Assembly: GCF_016654115.1 (NCBI RefSeq)
Contig: NZ_JAEQAZ010000006.1
Coordinates: forward strand, 60,424-124,423
DNA from: Streptomyces sp. MBT53
GTDB taxonomy: Bacteria; Actinomycetota; Actinomycetes; Streptomycetales; Streptomycetaceae
DNA: 64,000 bases
Direction of reading: 5' to 3'
Part shown: positions 1 to 7,984 of the stretch, one piece after another
How positions within the stretch are numbered: the first letter of the stretch is position 1
Layout: each line of letters opens with the position of its first letter
The notes under the pieces: generated by a model
Told to the model about the DNA's origin: nothing
Database searches by the model: none
What the model saw: only the letters and a program-made list of their open reading frames with translations
Program-made: the position numbers and the translations under genes

Positions 1-264
1 GAAGACGACCACGCGCTCGTCGCCGACGGTGAAGTCGGCGTACCAGCCATGAGCCGGCTCCAACGTGGCGGCGAGCGCGTCCGCGATCGAACCTGCGGCG
101 CTGTCGTCGTCGGTCTCCCACTCGATGAACGTCCAGGCGGCGGGCTGCCCGGCCGTCGCGCTCGCCGAGTTGTCGACCCGCTCGACCTTCCGGATGCGCA
201 GCCCGTGCGGCGCGAACACGGCACCGGGGCGCAGGCTCTCACCGAGCACGTAACCCGTGATCAT
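1..264 (-). CDS. Conserved hypothetical protein, N-terminal part
   Basis: The first 88 codons are visible; the gene runs off the left edge of the window. It starts at ATG (complement of 262-264) with GGAG 8 bases upstream. The protein opens with MITGYVLGESLRPG and continues with a stretch rich in W, D and E, ending in GWYADFTVGDERVVVF. There is no signal peptide, membrane segment or recognisable catalytic motif in this part. It is divergent from the GNAT gene with about 50 bases between them. Function unknown; frame and start are convincing, identity is not. Confidence 0.6.
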   Translation of the reverse strand, partial: MITGYVLGESLRPGAVFAPHGLRIRKVERVDNSASATAGQPAAWTFIEWETDDDSAAGSIADALAATLEPAHGWYADFTVGDERVVVF

Positions 265-313
265 GACCCAACTCCTTCTCGACTCCGAACGGCTCTCTGC
301 CATGATCGACGCC

Positions 314-763
314 ATGGCCGTCCGTATCGAACCCGCCGATGTCACCGACCTCAACCAGGTCTTGGAGGACCACGCACGCTACTGGGGAGAGCGTGACCTT
401 CGGGCGCTCCATCTCAGCGCGCTGGTACAGGAGTTCGGGGCCACCTGTCTGGTCGCCCGGGCCGACGACGGCATCCGTGGGTACCTCTTCGGGTTCGTCA
501 CGCCGGACCGCACCGGGTACGTGCACCTGATCGCGACCCGGGACGACGCGCGCGGCACCGGTCTCGGGCGCGGCCTCTACTCGGCGTTCATCGAGGCCGC
601 CGGACGGCAGGGCGCGGTCCGCCTCAAGGCCATCACCTCGGTCACCAACGAGGGCTCGATCGCCTTCCACCGCACCCTCGGCTTCGACGCGCGTGTGGTC
701 GAGGACTACGACGGGCCGGGCCGGCCCCGCGTCGTCTTCACCCGCGAACTGCCGCCCCGCTAG
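314..763 (+). CDS. GNAT family N-acetyltransferase
   Basis: A 149-residue GNAT protein that should transfer an acetyl group from acetyl-CoA to an unknown amine. The acetyl-CoA pyrophosphate loop is visible as ARGTGLGRGLYSAF, followed by the NEGSIAFHRTLGF segment typical of the last helix and strand of the fold. An in-frame ATG lies further upstream at 257, but MAVRIEPADV is the usual start of this domain and begins at 314. The 3' end overlaps the convergent phosphotransferase gene by 26 bases, so no terminator separates them. The substrate cannot be inferred. Confidence 0.8.
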   Translation: MAVRIEPADVTDLNQVLEDHARYWGERDLRALHLSALVQEFGATCLVARADDGIRGYLFGFVTPDRTGYVHLIATRDDARGTGLGRGLYSAFIEAAGRQGAVRLKAITSVTNEGSIAFHRTLGFDARVVEDYDGPGRPRVVFTRELPPR

Positions 764-1826
764 CGCGGCCGCACAGGTCCAGCAGCCGCCGTCCGCCCTC
801 CCCGGCGAACCACTCCGCGTGCCCCACGTAGTACTCGTACGCCAGCCGGGTGTTCTCTGCCGATCGCGTCACACCGTGGAAGTAGCCCAGCTCGGAGAGC
901 GCGAACTCGGCGTGGACCAGAGGGAGTAGCGCGGGGAGCGCCTGAGACTCGGCCGGGCTGAGCGGACGTACGGACTGGTAGCCGTCGAGGAGTGCGAGTG
1001 CGTCCTGCTCGCGGACCGGGAAGCCGGGCTGGAGCCACTGGACCGTGTTGCGTTCGATCGCGGTGGCCAGGTCGTGCACGGCCGTCGTGCGGTCGCTCAT
1101 GCCGAAGTCCAGCGCTGTCGCGACCGAACCGTCCTCGTTCCAGAGGAGGTTGGACGCGTGCCAGTCGTTGTGGGTCCACAAGGGATCCAACCCCTGGAGA
1201 TGCGGGGCCAGTTCCTCGTGGAGCGGGAGCAGGACCCGTCGGGTGTCCTCGCGCCACGGGAAGTCCGCCAGCCCCTGTGCCAGTTGGGGGCGCTCCTCCA
1301 CGTAGCGCTCCAGCTCCGTCCGCGGGTCGGCCGAGGCGAACACCGTGAACGACGCGACCAGCGGCTGCACTTGGCGGCGCGGTGCGTCGAAGCCCTCCGA
1401 GGCGAGGTGCAGGCGGGCCAGCGCCTCGCCGGCCGCCCTGGCGTGGGCGGGGGAGCGGAACGGGGACCACGACAGGGCGTCCCGGTAGAGGTCGCTGCCG
1501 GTGCCGGTCGAGTGCACCTCGTACGTCCACTCGCCGCGCGTCGCCGCGTCCAGCACCTCGACCACCGGTGCGCCGCGCCGCCGTAGATGCCGTAGGAAGG
1601 CGTGTTCCTCGGTAAGGCCCTCCAGCGTGCGGACGGAGGTGTGGTGGCGTTTCACGAACAGGTGGCGTCCGTCCTGTTCCACCACGGCCGCCGCCGACAG
1701 GGGGCGTGGGCTGCGCCAGACCACCCGGGCCGGGCCCACGATGTAGGTCACCTCGGTGTCCGTCAGGGGTGGCCAGTCGGGGGCGACCGGGTCGGTGCCC
1801 AGGCCGTGGGCGAGGTGTGAACTCAC
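738..1826 (-). CDS. Aminoglycoside phosphotransferase (APH) family kinase-like protein
   Basis: A 362-residue protein-kinase-like fold enzyme. The catalytic loop THNDWHASNLLWN (Brenner-type HxDxxxxN) is followed by the metal-binding segment ALDFGMSD, so an active small-molecule kinase is expected. A lysine in LFVKRHH is the likely ATP contact. The GTG start (complement of 1824-1826) overlaps the stop of the ABC ATPase in a GTGA arrangement, making it the last gene of the transporter operon. A kinase here could phosphorylate an imported compound, for example a thiamine-like or other sulfur-containing nutrient; that is inference. It has one cysteine. Confidence 0.8.
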   Translation of the reverse strand: MSSHLAHGLGTDPVAPDWPPLTDTEVTYIVGPARVVWRSPRPLSAAAVVEQDGRHLFVKRHHTSVRTLEGLTEEHAFLRHLRRRGAPVVEVLDAATRGEWTYEVHSTGTGSDLYRDALSWSPFRSPAHARAAGEALARLHLASEGFDAPRRQVQPLVASFTVFASADPRTELERYVEERPQLAQGLADFPWREDTRRVLLPLHEELAPHLQGLDPLWTHNDWHASNLLWNEDGSVATALDFGMSDRTTAVHDLATAIERNTVQWLQPGFPVREQDALALLDGYQSVRPLSPAESQALPALLPLVHAEFALSELGYFHGVTRSAENTRLAYEYYVGHAEWFAGEGGRRLLDLCGRASGAAVRG

Positions 1827-2584
1827 GCTGTCCTCACCGCCGTTGTGCCCCGCAGGGCGTCCAGGACACGGCGCTCGGTGGCGGCGAAGTCCGGGTTCGT
1901 GAAGTCGTCCGCGCCGCGCGGGCGGGCCAGCGGGACCTCGACGCGGTCGACGATCGTGGCCGGGCGCGGGGACAGGACGTGGACCGTGTCCGCGAGCAGG
2001 ACCGCCTCGCGGATGTCGTGGGTGACCAGGACGACCGTCCAGCGGTGGCGCTGCCACATGCCGGCCAGCCACAGCTGCATCTCGGTGCGGGTGAGGGAGT
2101 CGAGCGCGCCGAACGGTTCGTCGAGGAGCAGGACCGGTCGTTCCAGGACCACCGTGCGCAGCAGGGCCGCGCGTTGCCGCATACCGCCGCTGAGTTGGGA
2201 CGGGTACGCCTTCTGGAAGCCGTCCAGGCCGAAGTCCGCGAACAGGGCGTCGGCCCGGCGCCGTGCTTCCTTCTTCCCGACTCCCCGTGCCTCAAGGCCC
2301 AGTGCCGTGTTGTCGAGGACCGTCCGCCAGGGGAAGAGGAGATCCTTCTGCGGCATGTAGGCGATCTTGCCGGACTCCACCCCGGCCGGTTCGCCCTCCA
2401 CCAGCACCTGGCCGGACGTGGGACGGTCGAGGCCGGAGACCAGGTTGAACAGCGTGCTCTTGCCGCTGCCGCTGGGACCGATGACGGCCGCGAACTCGCC
2501 TGGCTCGACGGTGAGTTCAAGGTCCCGCAGGACTTCCAGGGGGCCGAAGGACTTGCCGACCCCCTCAATGCGCAGACTGCTCAT
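1823..2584 (-). CDS. ABC importer ATP-binding subunit (SsuB/ThiZ/TauB-like)
   Basis: A 253-residue nucleotide-binding subunit of a nitrate/sulfonate/pyrimidine-precursor type importer. Visible motifs in order: Walker A GPSGSGKST near residue 37, the Q-loop region YMPQKDLLFPW, ABC signature LSGGMRQRAAL, Walker B VLLLDEPFGALD, and the switch histidine in LVTHDIREA. The FPWRTVLDN segment is typical of the SsuB/TauB/ThiZ class. The start overlaps the permease stop (ATGA) and the stop overlaps the next start (GTGA), so translation is probably coupled. The protein contains no cysteine, as do the other transport components of this operon apart from the lipobox residue. Confidence 0.9.
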   Translation of the reverse strand: MSSLRIEGVGKSFGPLEVLRDLELTVEPGEFAAVIGPSGSGKSTLFNLVSGLDRPTSGQVLVEGEPAGVESGKIAYMPQKDLLFPWRTVLDNTALGLEARGVGKKEARRRADALFADFGLDGFQKAYPSQLSGGMRQRAALLRTVVLERPVLLLDEPFGALDSLTRTEMQLWLAGMWQRHRWTVVLVTHDIREAVLLADTVHVLSPRPATIVDRVEVPLARPRGADDFTNPDFAATERRVLDALRGTTAVRTA

Positions 2585-3354
2585 GACGACCTGTCCTCCT
2601 TCAGCGCCCGTTCCCACGGGAGTACCAGCCGTTGCAGCAGGAAGGTCGCGCCGAACAGGGCGATGCTCAGCGCGGCGGTCACCGCGACCGCCGCGAACAC
2701 CAGGTCCGTGCGGAACGCGCTCTTCTGGGCCTGCATGTAGATGCCGAGGCCCGCCTCCGCGCCCGCGTACTCGGCGAAGACGGCACCGACGACGGCGTAG
2801 GTGATGCTCACGCGGAGCCCGGCGAAGAAGTACGGCATCGCGCTCGGCACCCGGACCAGCCGGAACGTCCGCCAGCGGCCCGCGCCGAGCGAACGCAGCA
2901 GGCGCATCGCGTCGCGGTCGGTCGCCGCGAAGCCCGCCGCGAGGTTCGCGGCGAGCGGGAAGAACGTCGTCAAGGTCACCACCAGCATCTTCGGCAGCAG
3001 TCCGAAGCCGAACCAGATGATCAGCAGTGGCGCCACGGCCACGATCGGGATGGTCTGCGAGGCGACGAGCAGCGGGTACAGGCCCCGGCGGGCGGCCGAG
3101 GAGAAGTCGAGGAGGACGGCGACCAGCCAGGCCGCCGCGAACGACAGCGCGAAGCCGAGCAGTGTCTCCTGGAGTGTGGGGAGCGTCTGGTCCCACAGAT
3201 CCTGGCGGTTGAGCCAGCCCTGCTCGACGACCCGGGCGGGGGAGGGGAGCGTCGTCGGATCGACGCCGGCGGCGGTGACGTAGAGCTGCCAGCCGCCGAG
3301 GAGCACGGTCAGGACGAGGAGCGGCGGCCACAACGACCGCAGGAGCGGCCTCAC
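2581..3354 (-). CDS. ABC importer permease subunit (SsuC/ThiX-like)
   Basis: A 257-residue permease with about six hydrophobic segments and the EAA loop around LRSLGAGRWRTFRLVRVPSAMP, the contact with the ATPase. The SQTIPIVAVAPLLIIWFG segment is characteristic of the nitrate/sulfonate/thiamine-precursor permease family. The GTG start (complement of 3352-3354) overlaps the stop of the lipoprotein gene, and its own stop overlaps the ATPase start. It forms the membrane channel with the preceding binding protein and following ATPase. No cysteine is present. Confidence 0.9.
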   Translation of the reverse strand: MRPLLRSLWPPLLVLTVLLGGWQLYVTAAGVDPTTLPSPARVVEQGWLNRQDLWDQTLPTLQETLLGFALSFAAAWLVAVLLDFSSAARRGLYPLLVASQTIPIVAVAPLLIIWFGFGLLPKMLVVTLTTFFPLAANLAAGFAATDRDAMRLLRSLGAGRWRTFRLVRVPSAMPYFFAGLRVSITYAVVGAVFAEYAGAEAGLGIYMQAQKSAFRTDLVFAAVAVTAALSIALFGATFLLQRLVLPWERALKEDRSS

Positions 3355-4379
3355 TTGGCGTCCGGGAGGTAGGCGTTGGTGAAGAACGTCGATGCCTTGG
3401 GGGTGCTCGTGAGCTTCTTGCCGTTGGCGTCGACCAGCAGGCCCGCCTTGTACTCGAAGTCCGCGAAGGCCTGCCAGCGCTCCGCGCTCTGTGTGCCGAT
3501 CGAACCGTCCGCGCCCTTGTAGTACTCCTTGGCGAGCAGCGCCTCGCTCTCCCGCACCAGCTTGGTGTTGGTGAGGACGCTCTTGTTCGCCGAGATGAGC
3601 AAGTCGGCCGCCTGGGACGGGTGTTCGGCGGCGTAGCGGTAGCCCTTGTCGACGGCCGCCAGGAACTTCCTCGCGGTCTCCGGGTTCTTCTTCAGGAACT
3701 GGTCCGAGGAGGCGACCAGGGTCGAGTAGATGGCGGGGAAGCCGTAGTCGGAGAGCTGGAAGTTCTTCAGCGGCTTGCCGCTCAGCTCCGCCTCCAGTCC
3801 CTCCCAGGTCGGCATCGGCATCGCGAAGTCCGCCTTGCCCGCGTAAAGCGCCGCGTACGCCGAGGTGTTGAGGGTGACCTGCTTGAAGTCGCCCTTGCCG
3901 CCCGCGTTCTGGATGACCTTCTGCAGCAGCGGCTTCTCGTACGGCGCGCCGAACCCGGCGTACGTCTTGCCGTCCAGGTCCTTCGGCGAGGTGATGTCGC
4001 TGCGGTCGGCGCGCACGGCGATCGTCACGTCCGTCTTCTGCGTCACCGCGTAGACGGAGGTGATGTCCTGGCCCGCCGCCCGGGCCGTGGTGATGCCCTC
4101 CTGGTACGAAATCCCGAAGTCCGCCTTGTGGTTGGCGATCAGGGTCTCGGGCGCGGTCGAGCCGTACGGCACGATCTTCACGTTGATCCCGGCGGCCTTG
4201 AACCAGCCCTTGGCCTGGGCGACGTAGATGCCGGTGTGGTTGGTGTTGGGCGTCCAGTCCAGGGCGAGGGTGACGGTCGTGGTGCCGTCCTTCGCTGCGG
4301 CCGTGGAGTCGGCGGAGCAGCCGGTGACGGCGAGGAGGGCGGTCGCGGCTATGGCGGACAGGGCGGTACGGCGCTGCAT
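3351..4379 (-). CDS. ABC importer substrate-binding lipoprotein, NMT1/THI5-like
   Basis: A 342-residue exported binding protein. The N-terminus MQRRTALSAIAATALLAVTGC has a lipobox (LAVTGC) whose cysteine would be lipid-anchored; it is the only cysteine in the protein. The mature part begins with the family signature LALDWTPNTNHTGIYVAQ, which in ThiY/RibY-like proteins forms the start of a pyrimidine or flavin precursor binding site. Related folds bind sulfonates. It is first in the ABC operon proper and lies 43 bases after a Cys-containing leader peptide gene, pointing to control by sulfur or cysteine supply. The ligand is not determined: an HMP-like, sulfonate or thiamine-breakdown compound is possible. 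Confidence 0.85.
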   Translation of the reverse strand: MQRRTALSAIAATALLAVTGCSADSTAAAKDGTTTVTLALDWTPNTNHTGIYVAQAKGWFKAAGINVKIVPYGSTAPETLIANHKADFGISYQEGITTARAAGQDITSVYAVTQKTDVTIAVRADRSDITSPKDLDGKTYAGFGAPYEKPLLQKVIQNAGGKGDFKQVTLNTSAYAALYAGKADFAMPMPTWEGLEAELSGKPLKNFQLSDYGFPAIYSTLVASSDQFLKKNPETARKFLAAVDKGYRYAAEHPSQAADLLISANKSVLTNTKLVRESEALLAKEYYKGADGSIGTQSAERWQAFADFEYKAGLLVDANGKKLTSTPKASTFFTNAYLPDAK

Positions 4380-4422
4380 GTCGGGTCCTTCGGGGGATGG
4401 GAGGGCTGGCGGGTCGGTCCGG

Positions 4423-4512
4423 TCAGGGACGACACAGCGCGCTGCCCACCCGCATGAAGTCGACGGCCAGACGCCGGGTCAGCGTCCGCGCCTGGCAGGC
4501 CAGGGTTCTCAT
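4423..4512 (-). CDS. Putative Cys-containing leader peptide of the ABC transporter genes (29 aa)
   Basis: A short ORF of 29 codons: ATG at the complement of 4510-4512, opening MRTLACQARTLTRR and ending VGSALCRP. Its ATG overlaps the stop of the upstream binding-protein gene (ATGA), and it ends 43 bases before the lipoprotein gene. Short peptides with an Arg/Leu-rich body and an ALCR-type end are a recurrent Streptomyces leader type placed before sulfur-assimilation and sulfonate-transport genes. Ribosome stalling at Cys codons could set expression of the downstream genes; that mechanism is inferred. Position, reading frame and tail are what I see. Confidence 0.6.
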   Translation of the reverse strand: MRTLACQARTLTRRLAVDFMRVGSALCRP

Positions 4513-5429
4513 GTGGCCACGTCCAGCAGGCCGTTGGTGAAGGACTTCGCCCAGTCCCGGTCGTCGGGAATCGCGCCGTTCTCGGCGAGCCAGTGCGCGT
4601 ACGGGCCCATCCGGCCCTCGTCGATCACACCCCAACGGCCGTCCGCGTCCGTCCAGGTGGGCGCGATCAGGGACAGGGAGCGGGCGATCAGCGGGCGCGG
4701 GAAGTACGGAATGACGTGCTCCAGCAACTCCAGGGTGGCGTCGGGTTCTTGGGCCGCCGCCGCGTATCCGCGGGCCGTGACGGCGAGGAAGTCCCGTACC
4801 AGGGAGGGGTGTTCGGCGAGCAGCGTCTCGTTCGTGCCGAGCAGATAGCTGTGGTAGCGCGGGGCACCGATCTCGTCGACCGGCCAGGTCAGCCGCTGTT
4901 CCTCGGGCAGATCGCCGCGCAGCGCGTCCCAGGACCAGTAGTTGCCGAAGGTGGCGTCGGCCTCGCCCGCCGCGATGTCGTCCACGGTCAGCTCGCGCGC
5001 ACCGGCGTCGATCCCGATCACGGCGTCCGGGTCGCCGCCGTCGGCCGCCACCAGGTGGCGCACCATGGCCCGGCCGCGCGGGGTCGGGTTGTAGGCGATC
5101 CGGCGGCCGGCGAGGTCGCGGGGGCGGGTGATGCCGGTCGACATGGTGGTCTGGATGGCCTCCAGGCCCCGGTGGTTGATCGCGGAGACGGCGATCAGCG
5201 GCTGACCGCGCTCCGCGCGCCGGGCCAGCAGCCGGTTCGGCGGGAAGATCCCGAAGTCCACCTCGCCCCGCGCCAGGTACTCCAAGGTGTCCCCGCGTCC
5301 CGGATCCTGGACCACCAGCTCGACGTCCAGACCGGCCTCGGCGTACCAGCGGCGGGCGCGAGCGACGTACAGACCGGCTGAATTCGGCCACGGGTGGAAA
5401 TAGTCGAGCATGACCCGTATGTGCGGCAT
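4509..5429 (-). CDS. NMT1/THI5-like substrate-binding-fold protein without signal peptide
   Basis: A 306-residue periplasmic-binding-protein fold that begins directly with MPHIRVMLDYFHPWPNSAGL and has no signal peptide or lipobox, so it is predicted to be cytoplasmic or exported by an unusual route. It resembles the start of THI5/ThiY-type proteins (LDYFHPWPNSAGLYVAR). It contains no cysteine, so the Cys-rich motif of yeast THI5-type pyrimidine synthases is absent. It is the first large gene of the minus-strand operon, 70 bases after a leader peptide ending in three cysteines. It may be a soluble ligand sensor or an enzyme-like paralogue of the lipoprotein; which one is unknown. Confidence 0.75.
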   Translation of the reverse strand: MPHIRVMLDYFHPWPNSAGLYVARARRWYAEAGLDVELVVQDPGRGDTLEYLARGEVDFGIFPPNRLLARRAERGQPLIAVSAINHRGLEAIQTTMSTGITRPRDLAGRRIAYNPTPRGRAMVRHLVAADGGDPDAVIGIDAGARELTVDDIAAGEADATFGNYWSWDALRGDLPEEQRLTWPVDEIGAPRYHSYLLGTNETLLAEHPSLVRDFLAVTARGYAAAAQEPDATLELLEHVIPYFPRPLIARSLSLIAPTWTDADGRWGVIDEGRMGPYAHWLAENGAIPDDRDWAKSFTNGLLDVAT

Positions 5430-5499
5430 GGGGGTACTCCGAAACGTGCGCAGGCGTGACGGCGCCTGAAGGGAGGGAGAGGGGTGCGCGAAGGGTGGA

Positions 5500-5577
5500 T
5501 CAGTGCACGCGACAACAACAGGAGCGGCGCGCCGGGGAGTTGACCACCGGGTGCTGGGGCTCGACTGCTGAGAACAC
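5500..5577 (-). CDS. Putative Cys-rich leader peptide (25 aa, three consecutive Cys codons)
   Basis: A 25-codon ORF starting at GTG (complement of 5575-5577) with GGAG five bases upstream. It reads VFSAVEPQHPVV then NSPARRSCCCRVH. Three successive TGT codons near the end are the classic layout of an amino-acid-sensing attenuator. It lies 70 bases before the first binding-protein gene. The sequence between the peptide stop and that gene has no stem-loop convincing enough to call a terminator. Regulation by cysteine availability is inferred from codon content and context. Confidence 0.65.
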   Translation of the reverse strand: MFSAVEPQHPVVNSPARRSCCCRVH

Positions 5578-5811
5578 GTGAACTCCTACGCGGGCGCTGA
5601 GGCGCGAGTGGTGCGGTCGGCGTCCCCATGGGGGCCGGACTCTCGACGAGCCGGTCCCAGACGCCCTCTCAGCCCAACCGGGTAGGGGCTCCCGCGTAGA
5701 TGGCCGAACGATAACCGCACGACCCGGATTCTGTGCAAGCGTGGTCCGGAATATGGGACGGCCATGCCCGAGGAGTGAGACGCCCAGGTGGCGGGCGTAC
5801 GATCGGCCGCC
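5578..5811. promoter_or_regulatory. Divergent control region between sulfur-type ABC operon and sulfurtransferase
   Basis: 234 bases separate the minus-strand leader peptide and the plus-strand sulfurtransferase. No gene is apparent. Promoters for both directions are expected here. I found no convincing -35/-10 pair, TPP riboswitch or SAM riboswitch. Confidence 0.4.
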
Positions 5812-6696
5812 ATGACCACCTCCCTGCTGCCCGGCCCGCTGGTCGACGACACCTGGCTCGCCGCGCATCTCGACGACCCCCGGCTGGTCGTCCTCGACGC
5901 CACCGCGCTGCTGCCCTCACCCCGTGAGGACGGCGACTACCGCTCCGCGAGCGGGCGCGGGACCTGGGCCGAGCGGCACCTGCCCGGATCACGACACGCC
6001 GACCTGACCGGCGACTTCTCCGACCACGAGGCGCCGTACCACTTCGCCGTGCCGTCCCCCGGCATGCTCGTCGCCGTGCTGGCCCGGCTGGGTGTGGGGG
6101 AGGGCGTCGAGGTCGTCACGTACGACAGCGGCGGTGGCATCTGGGCGGCCCGCCTGTGGTGGATGCTCCGGGCGATCGGCGTACCGGCGGCGGTGCTGGA
6201 CGGCGGTCTCGAAGCGTGGGAGGCGGCCGGGCGTCCGCTTGCCTCCGGCGACGACACCGGCCCGGTTCCGGCCGTCCGTCCCGTGACACCCGTCGTACGA
6301 CCGGATCTGTGGTCCGGGATCGAGGACGTGGCCGCCATCAGCCGCGGCGAGCGGCCCGGCACGCTGGTCTGCGCGCTGCCCCCGGGCGGCTACGACGGCT
6401 CGGTGCCCACCCGCTACAGCCGCCGCGGACACATCCCCGGCAGCCGCAGCCTCCCGGGCCGGGGTCTGCAGGACGCCGGCGGGCACATACTGCCCGAGCC
6501 CGAACTCGCCGCCAGGATCGGAGCCGTCCTCGGCACCGACGACTCACCGGTCGTCCTGTACTGCGGCGGCGGCATCTCGGCCGCGGGCGCCGCACTCGCG
6601 CTCACCCTGCTCGGCCGTACGGACGTGTCCGTCTACGACGGCTCACTGGAGGAGTGGTCCAAGGACCCCGCCAGGCCACTGGAGTTGGGTTCCTAG
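5812..6696 (+). CDS. Sulfurtransferase with two rhodanese domains (thiosulfate or 3-mercaptopyruvate type)
   Basis: A 294-residue tandem rhodanese. The N-terminal domain has the non-catalytic loop YDSGGGIWAARLWWMLR, where an Asp-Ser replaces the cysteine region. The C-terminal domain carries the active-site loop YCGGGIS with the persulfide cysteine at about residue 251. Typical two-domain sulfurtransferases are 280-300 residues. It would move sulfur from thiosulfate or mercaptopyruvate to an acceptor in the cytoplasm. ATG 5812 is chosen over an upstream in-frame ATG-free extension because it opens the usual domain start. Placement divergent from a Cys-leader-controlled transporter supports a shared sulfur role. 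Confidence 0.9.
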   Translation: MTTSLLPGPLVDDTWLAAHLDDPRLVVLDATALLPSPREDGDYRSASGRGTWAERHLPGSRHADLTGDFSDHEAPYHFAVPSPGMLVAVLARLGVGEGVEVVTYDSGGGIWAARLWWMLRAIGVPAAVLDGGLEAWEAAGRPLASGDDTGPVPAVRPVTPVVRPDLWSGIEDVAAISRGERPGTLVCALPPGGYDGSVPTRYSRRGHIPGSRSLPGRGLQDAGGHILPEPELAARIGAVLGTDDSPVVLYCGGGISAAGAALALTLLGRTDVSVYDGSLEEWSKDPARPLELGS

Positions 6697-6749
6697 CGCA
6701 CAAGTCCCCTGCGTGGACAGGGCTGTTGGGTGGCTGAACACGGCGGCGT

Positions 6750-6793
6750 GGCCGAGGCTCGTATCCCTCCCCCGAAGGCTACGAACCTCGGCC
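6750..6793. terminator. Stem-loop terminator between convergent genes
   Basis: Arms GGCCGAGGCTCGTA (6750-6763) and TACGAACCTCGGCC (6780-6793) pair with one G-U wobble over a 16-base loop. It lies between the 3' ends of the sulfurtransferase and astacin genes and can serve both. No T-run follows, as is common in GC-rich actinomycetes. Confidence 0.6.
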
Positions 6794-6851
6794 GCTTCCC
6801 CCGGCGCCGGACTTGTGGTCCGTCCGCCCGCGTGCGGCTGTACCCGTGCTG

Positions 6852-7949
6852 TTACCAGCACATCACTGCGGTGTCCCCCGACCCCCACGTGGAGTACAGA
6901 CGCACACGGACGAAGTAGCGGCGGCCCCTGACGAGCCGGACCTTGAGCGTTGCGTTGTGCGGTGTTCCCCCGTCGTCCTGCCCGGCGAGGAAGCGTGGTT
7001 CGCCGTCGCGTTCCTCGAAGACCACGACGACCGTGTCGCTGTCCCCGAAGGCACCGACGGCGTACTCGCGCGTCTGGGTCGGCTCGATCGTGAAGTCGGC
7101 CTGCTCGCCCGGCCCGAGCCGCAGCGGCGCCGAGCGGAACGGCACCAGCTCGGCCGGCCGGGGAGGGCCGACGGGCGGGTACCAGCGCAGTACGAACTCC
7201 TTGTCCGCGGCGGAGAGGCCGCCGTGCGGGTGCAGGCCCGTACGGTATTCCTCCGGCTCCAGGACCAGGCCCGACGCGAACGGGTACTCCATGATCGACT
7301 GCGGGTCCCAGACGGAGCCGTTGACCTCGTCCGGGTCCAGCTTGCGCAGGATGTTGAACAGGGTCCGGTCCCGGCTCCAGAAGTTCGGCGGGCCCGCCAG
7401 CTCGGCGTACACGGCCTCGTCGTCCCAGTGGATCCCGGCGAACGGGCTCTGGTGCTCGTGCAGCATGCCCAGCGCGTGCCCGATCTCGTGCAGCGCCGTG
7501 CCACGCTGACCGGGCGCGGTCAGGTCCCAGCCGAAGTTCATGGTGCGGTCGCCCAGACCGACCGTGAGCGCGTCACGCCCCACCGCCGACCAGGAACCGT
7601 CACCGGCCTGGAACCCGATGCGCAGCTCGGCCTCCGAACGGTCGCCCACCTCGGCGAAGTCGACACCGATGCCGAGCCCCTGCCACTCCCGGAAGCACTC
7701 GCGTACGACGTCCTGCTGCTCCTTGGCGCCGGCCCACGGCACCCGCCGCAGCTCGCCGGTCCCGGGCACCGGGATGACGGACGTGTCCGCGGCGGCGGAG
7801 TTGTCGACGTCGAAGAAGTAGTAGTGCAGGACCGTGCCGTTGACCCACATCCGGCTTCCACCGACGAGCGCACCGCGCCGCTCCGCGGCCAGTCCCGGTC
7901 CGAACTCCGGGGCCGGCTGCTGCGTGAGGGAGCAGTAGCGAGCGGTCAT
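6852..7949 (-). CDS. Astacin-like (M12A) zinc metallopeptidase
   Basis: A 365-residue peptidase with the full astacin zinc signature HEIGHALGMLHEH (His154, Glu155, His158, His164) and the Met-turn SIMEYP. After the catalytic domain, about 100 residues (AELVPFRSAPLRLGPGEQ onward) look like a beta-sandwich of the pre-peptidase C-terminal type. No signal peptide is visible: the start MTARYCSLTQQ is hydrophilic, unlike most astacins, which are secreted. It is divergent from the LuxR regulator gene across a strong palindrome, so co-regulation is likely. Confidence 0.88.
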   Translation of the reverse strand: MTARYCSLTQQPAPEFGPGLAAERRGALVGGSRMWVNGTVLHYYFFDVDNSAAADTSVIPVPGTGELRRVPWAGAKEQQDVVRECFREWQGLGIGVDFAEVGDRSEAELRIGFQAGDGSWSAVGRDALTVGLGDRTMNFGWDLTAPGQRGTALHEIGHALGMLHEHQSPFAGIHWDDEAVYAELAGPPNFWSRDRTLFNILRKLDPDEVNGSVWDPQSIMEYPFASGLVLEPEEYRTGLHPHGGLSAADKEFVLRWYPPVGPPRPAELVPFRSAPLRLGPGEQADFTIEPTQTREYAVGAFGDSDTVVVVFEERDGEPRFLAGQDDGGTPHNATLKVRLVRGRRYFVRVRLYSTWGSGDTAVMCW

Positions 7950-7984
7950 GCGACCAGAGTGCCGGTGACCGTACCCGGGCGCCT

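Noticed and set aside
4509..5429. THI5-type pyrimidine synthase activity
   Set aside because: The protein has no cysteines, so the Cys-containing motif of yeast THI5 is absent.
3351..5811. TPP riboswitch for the ThiY-like transporter
   Set aside because: No THI-box-like conserved sequence found upstream of either binding-protein gene; Cys leader peptides occupy the leader regions instead.
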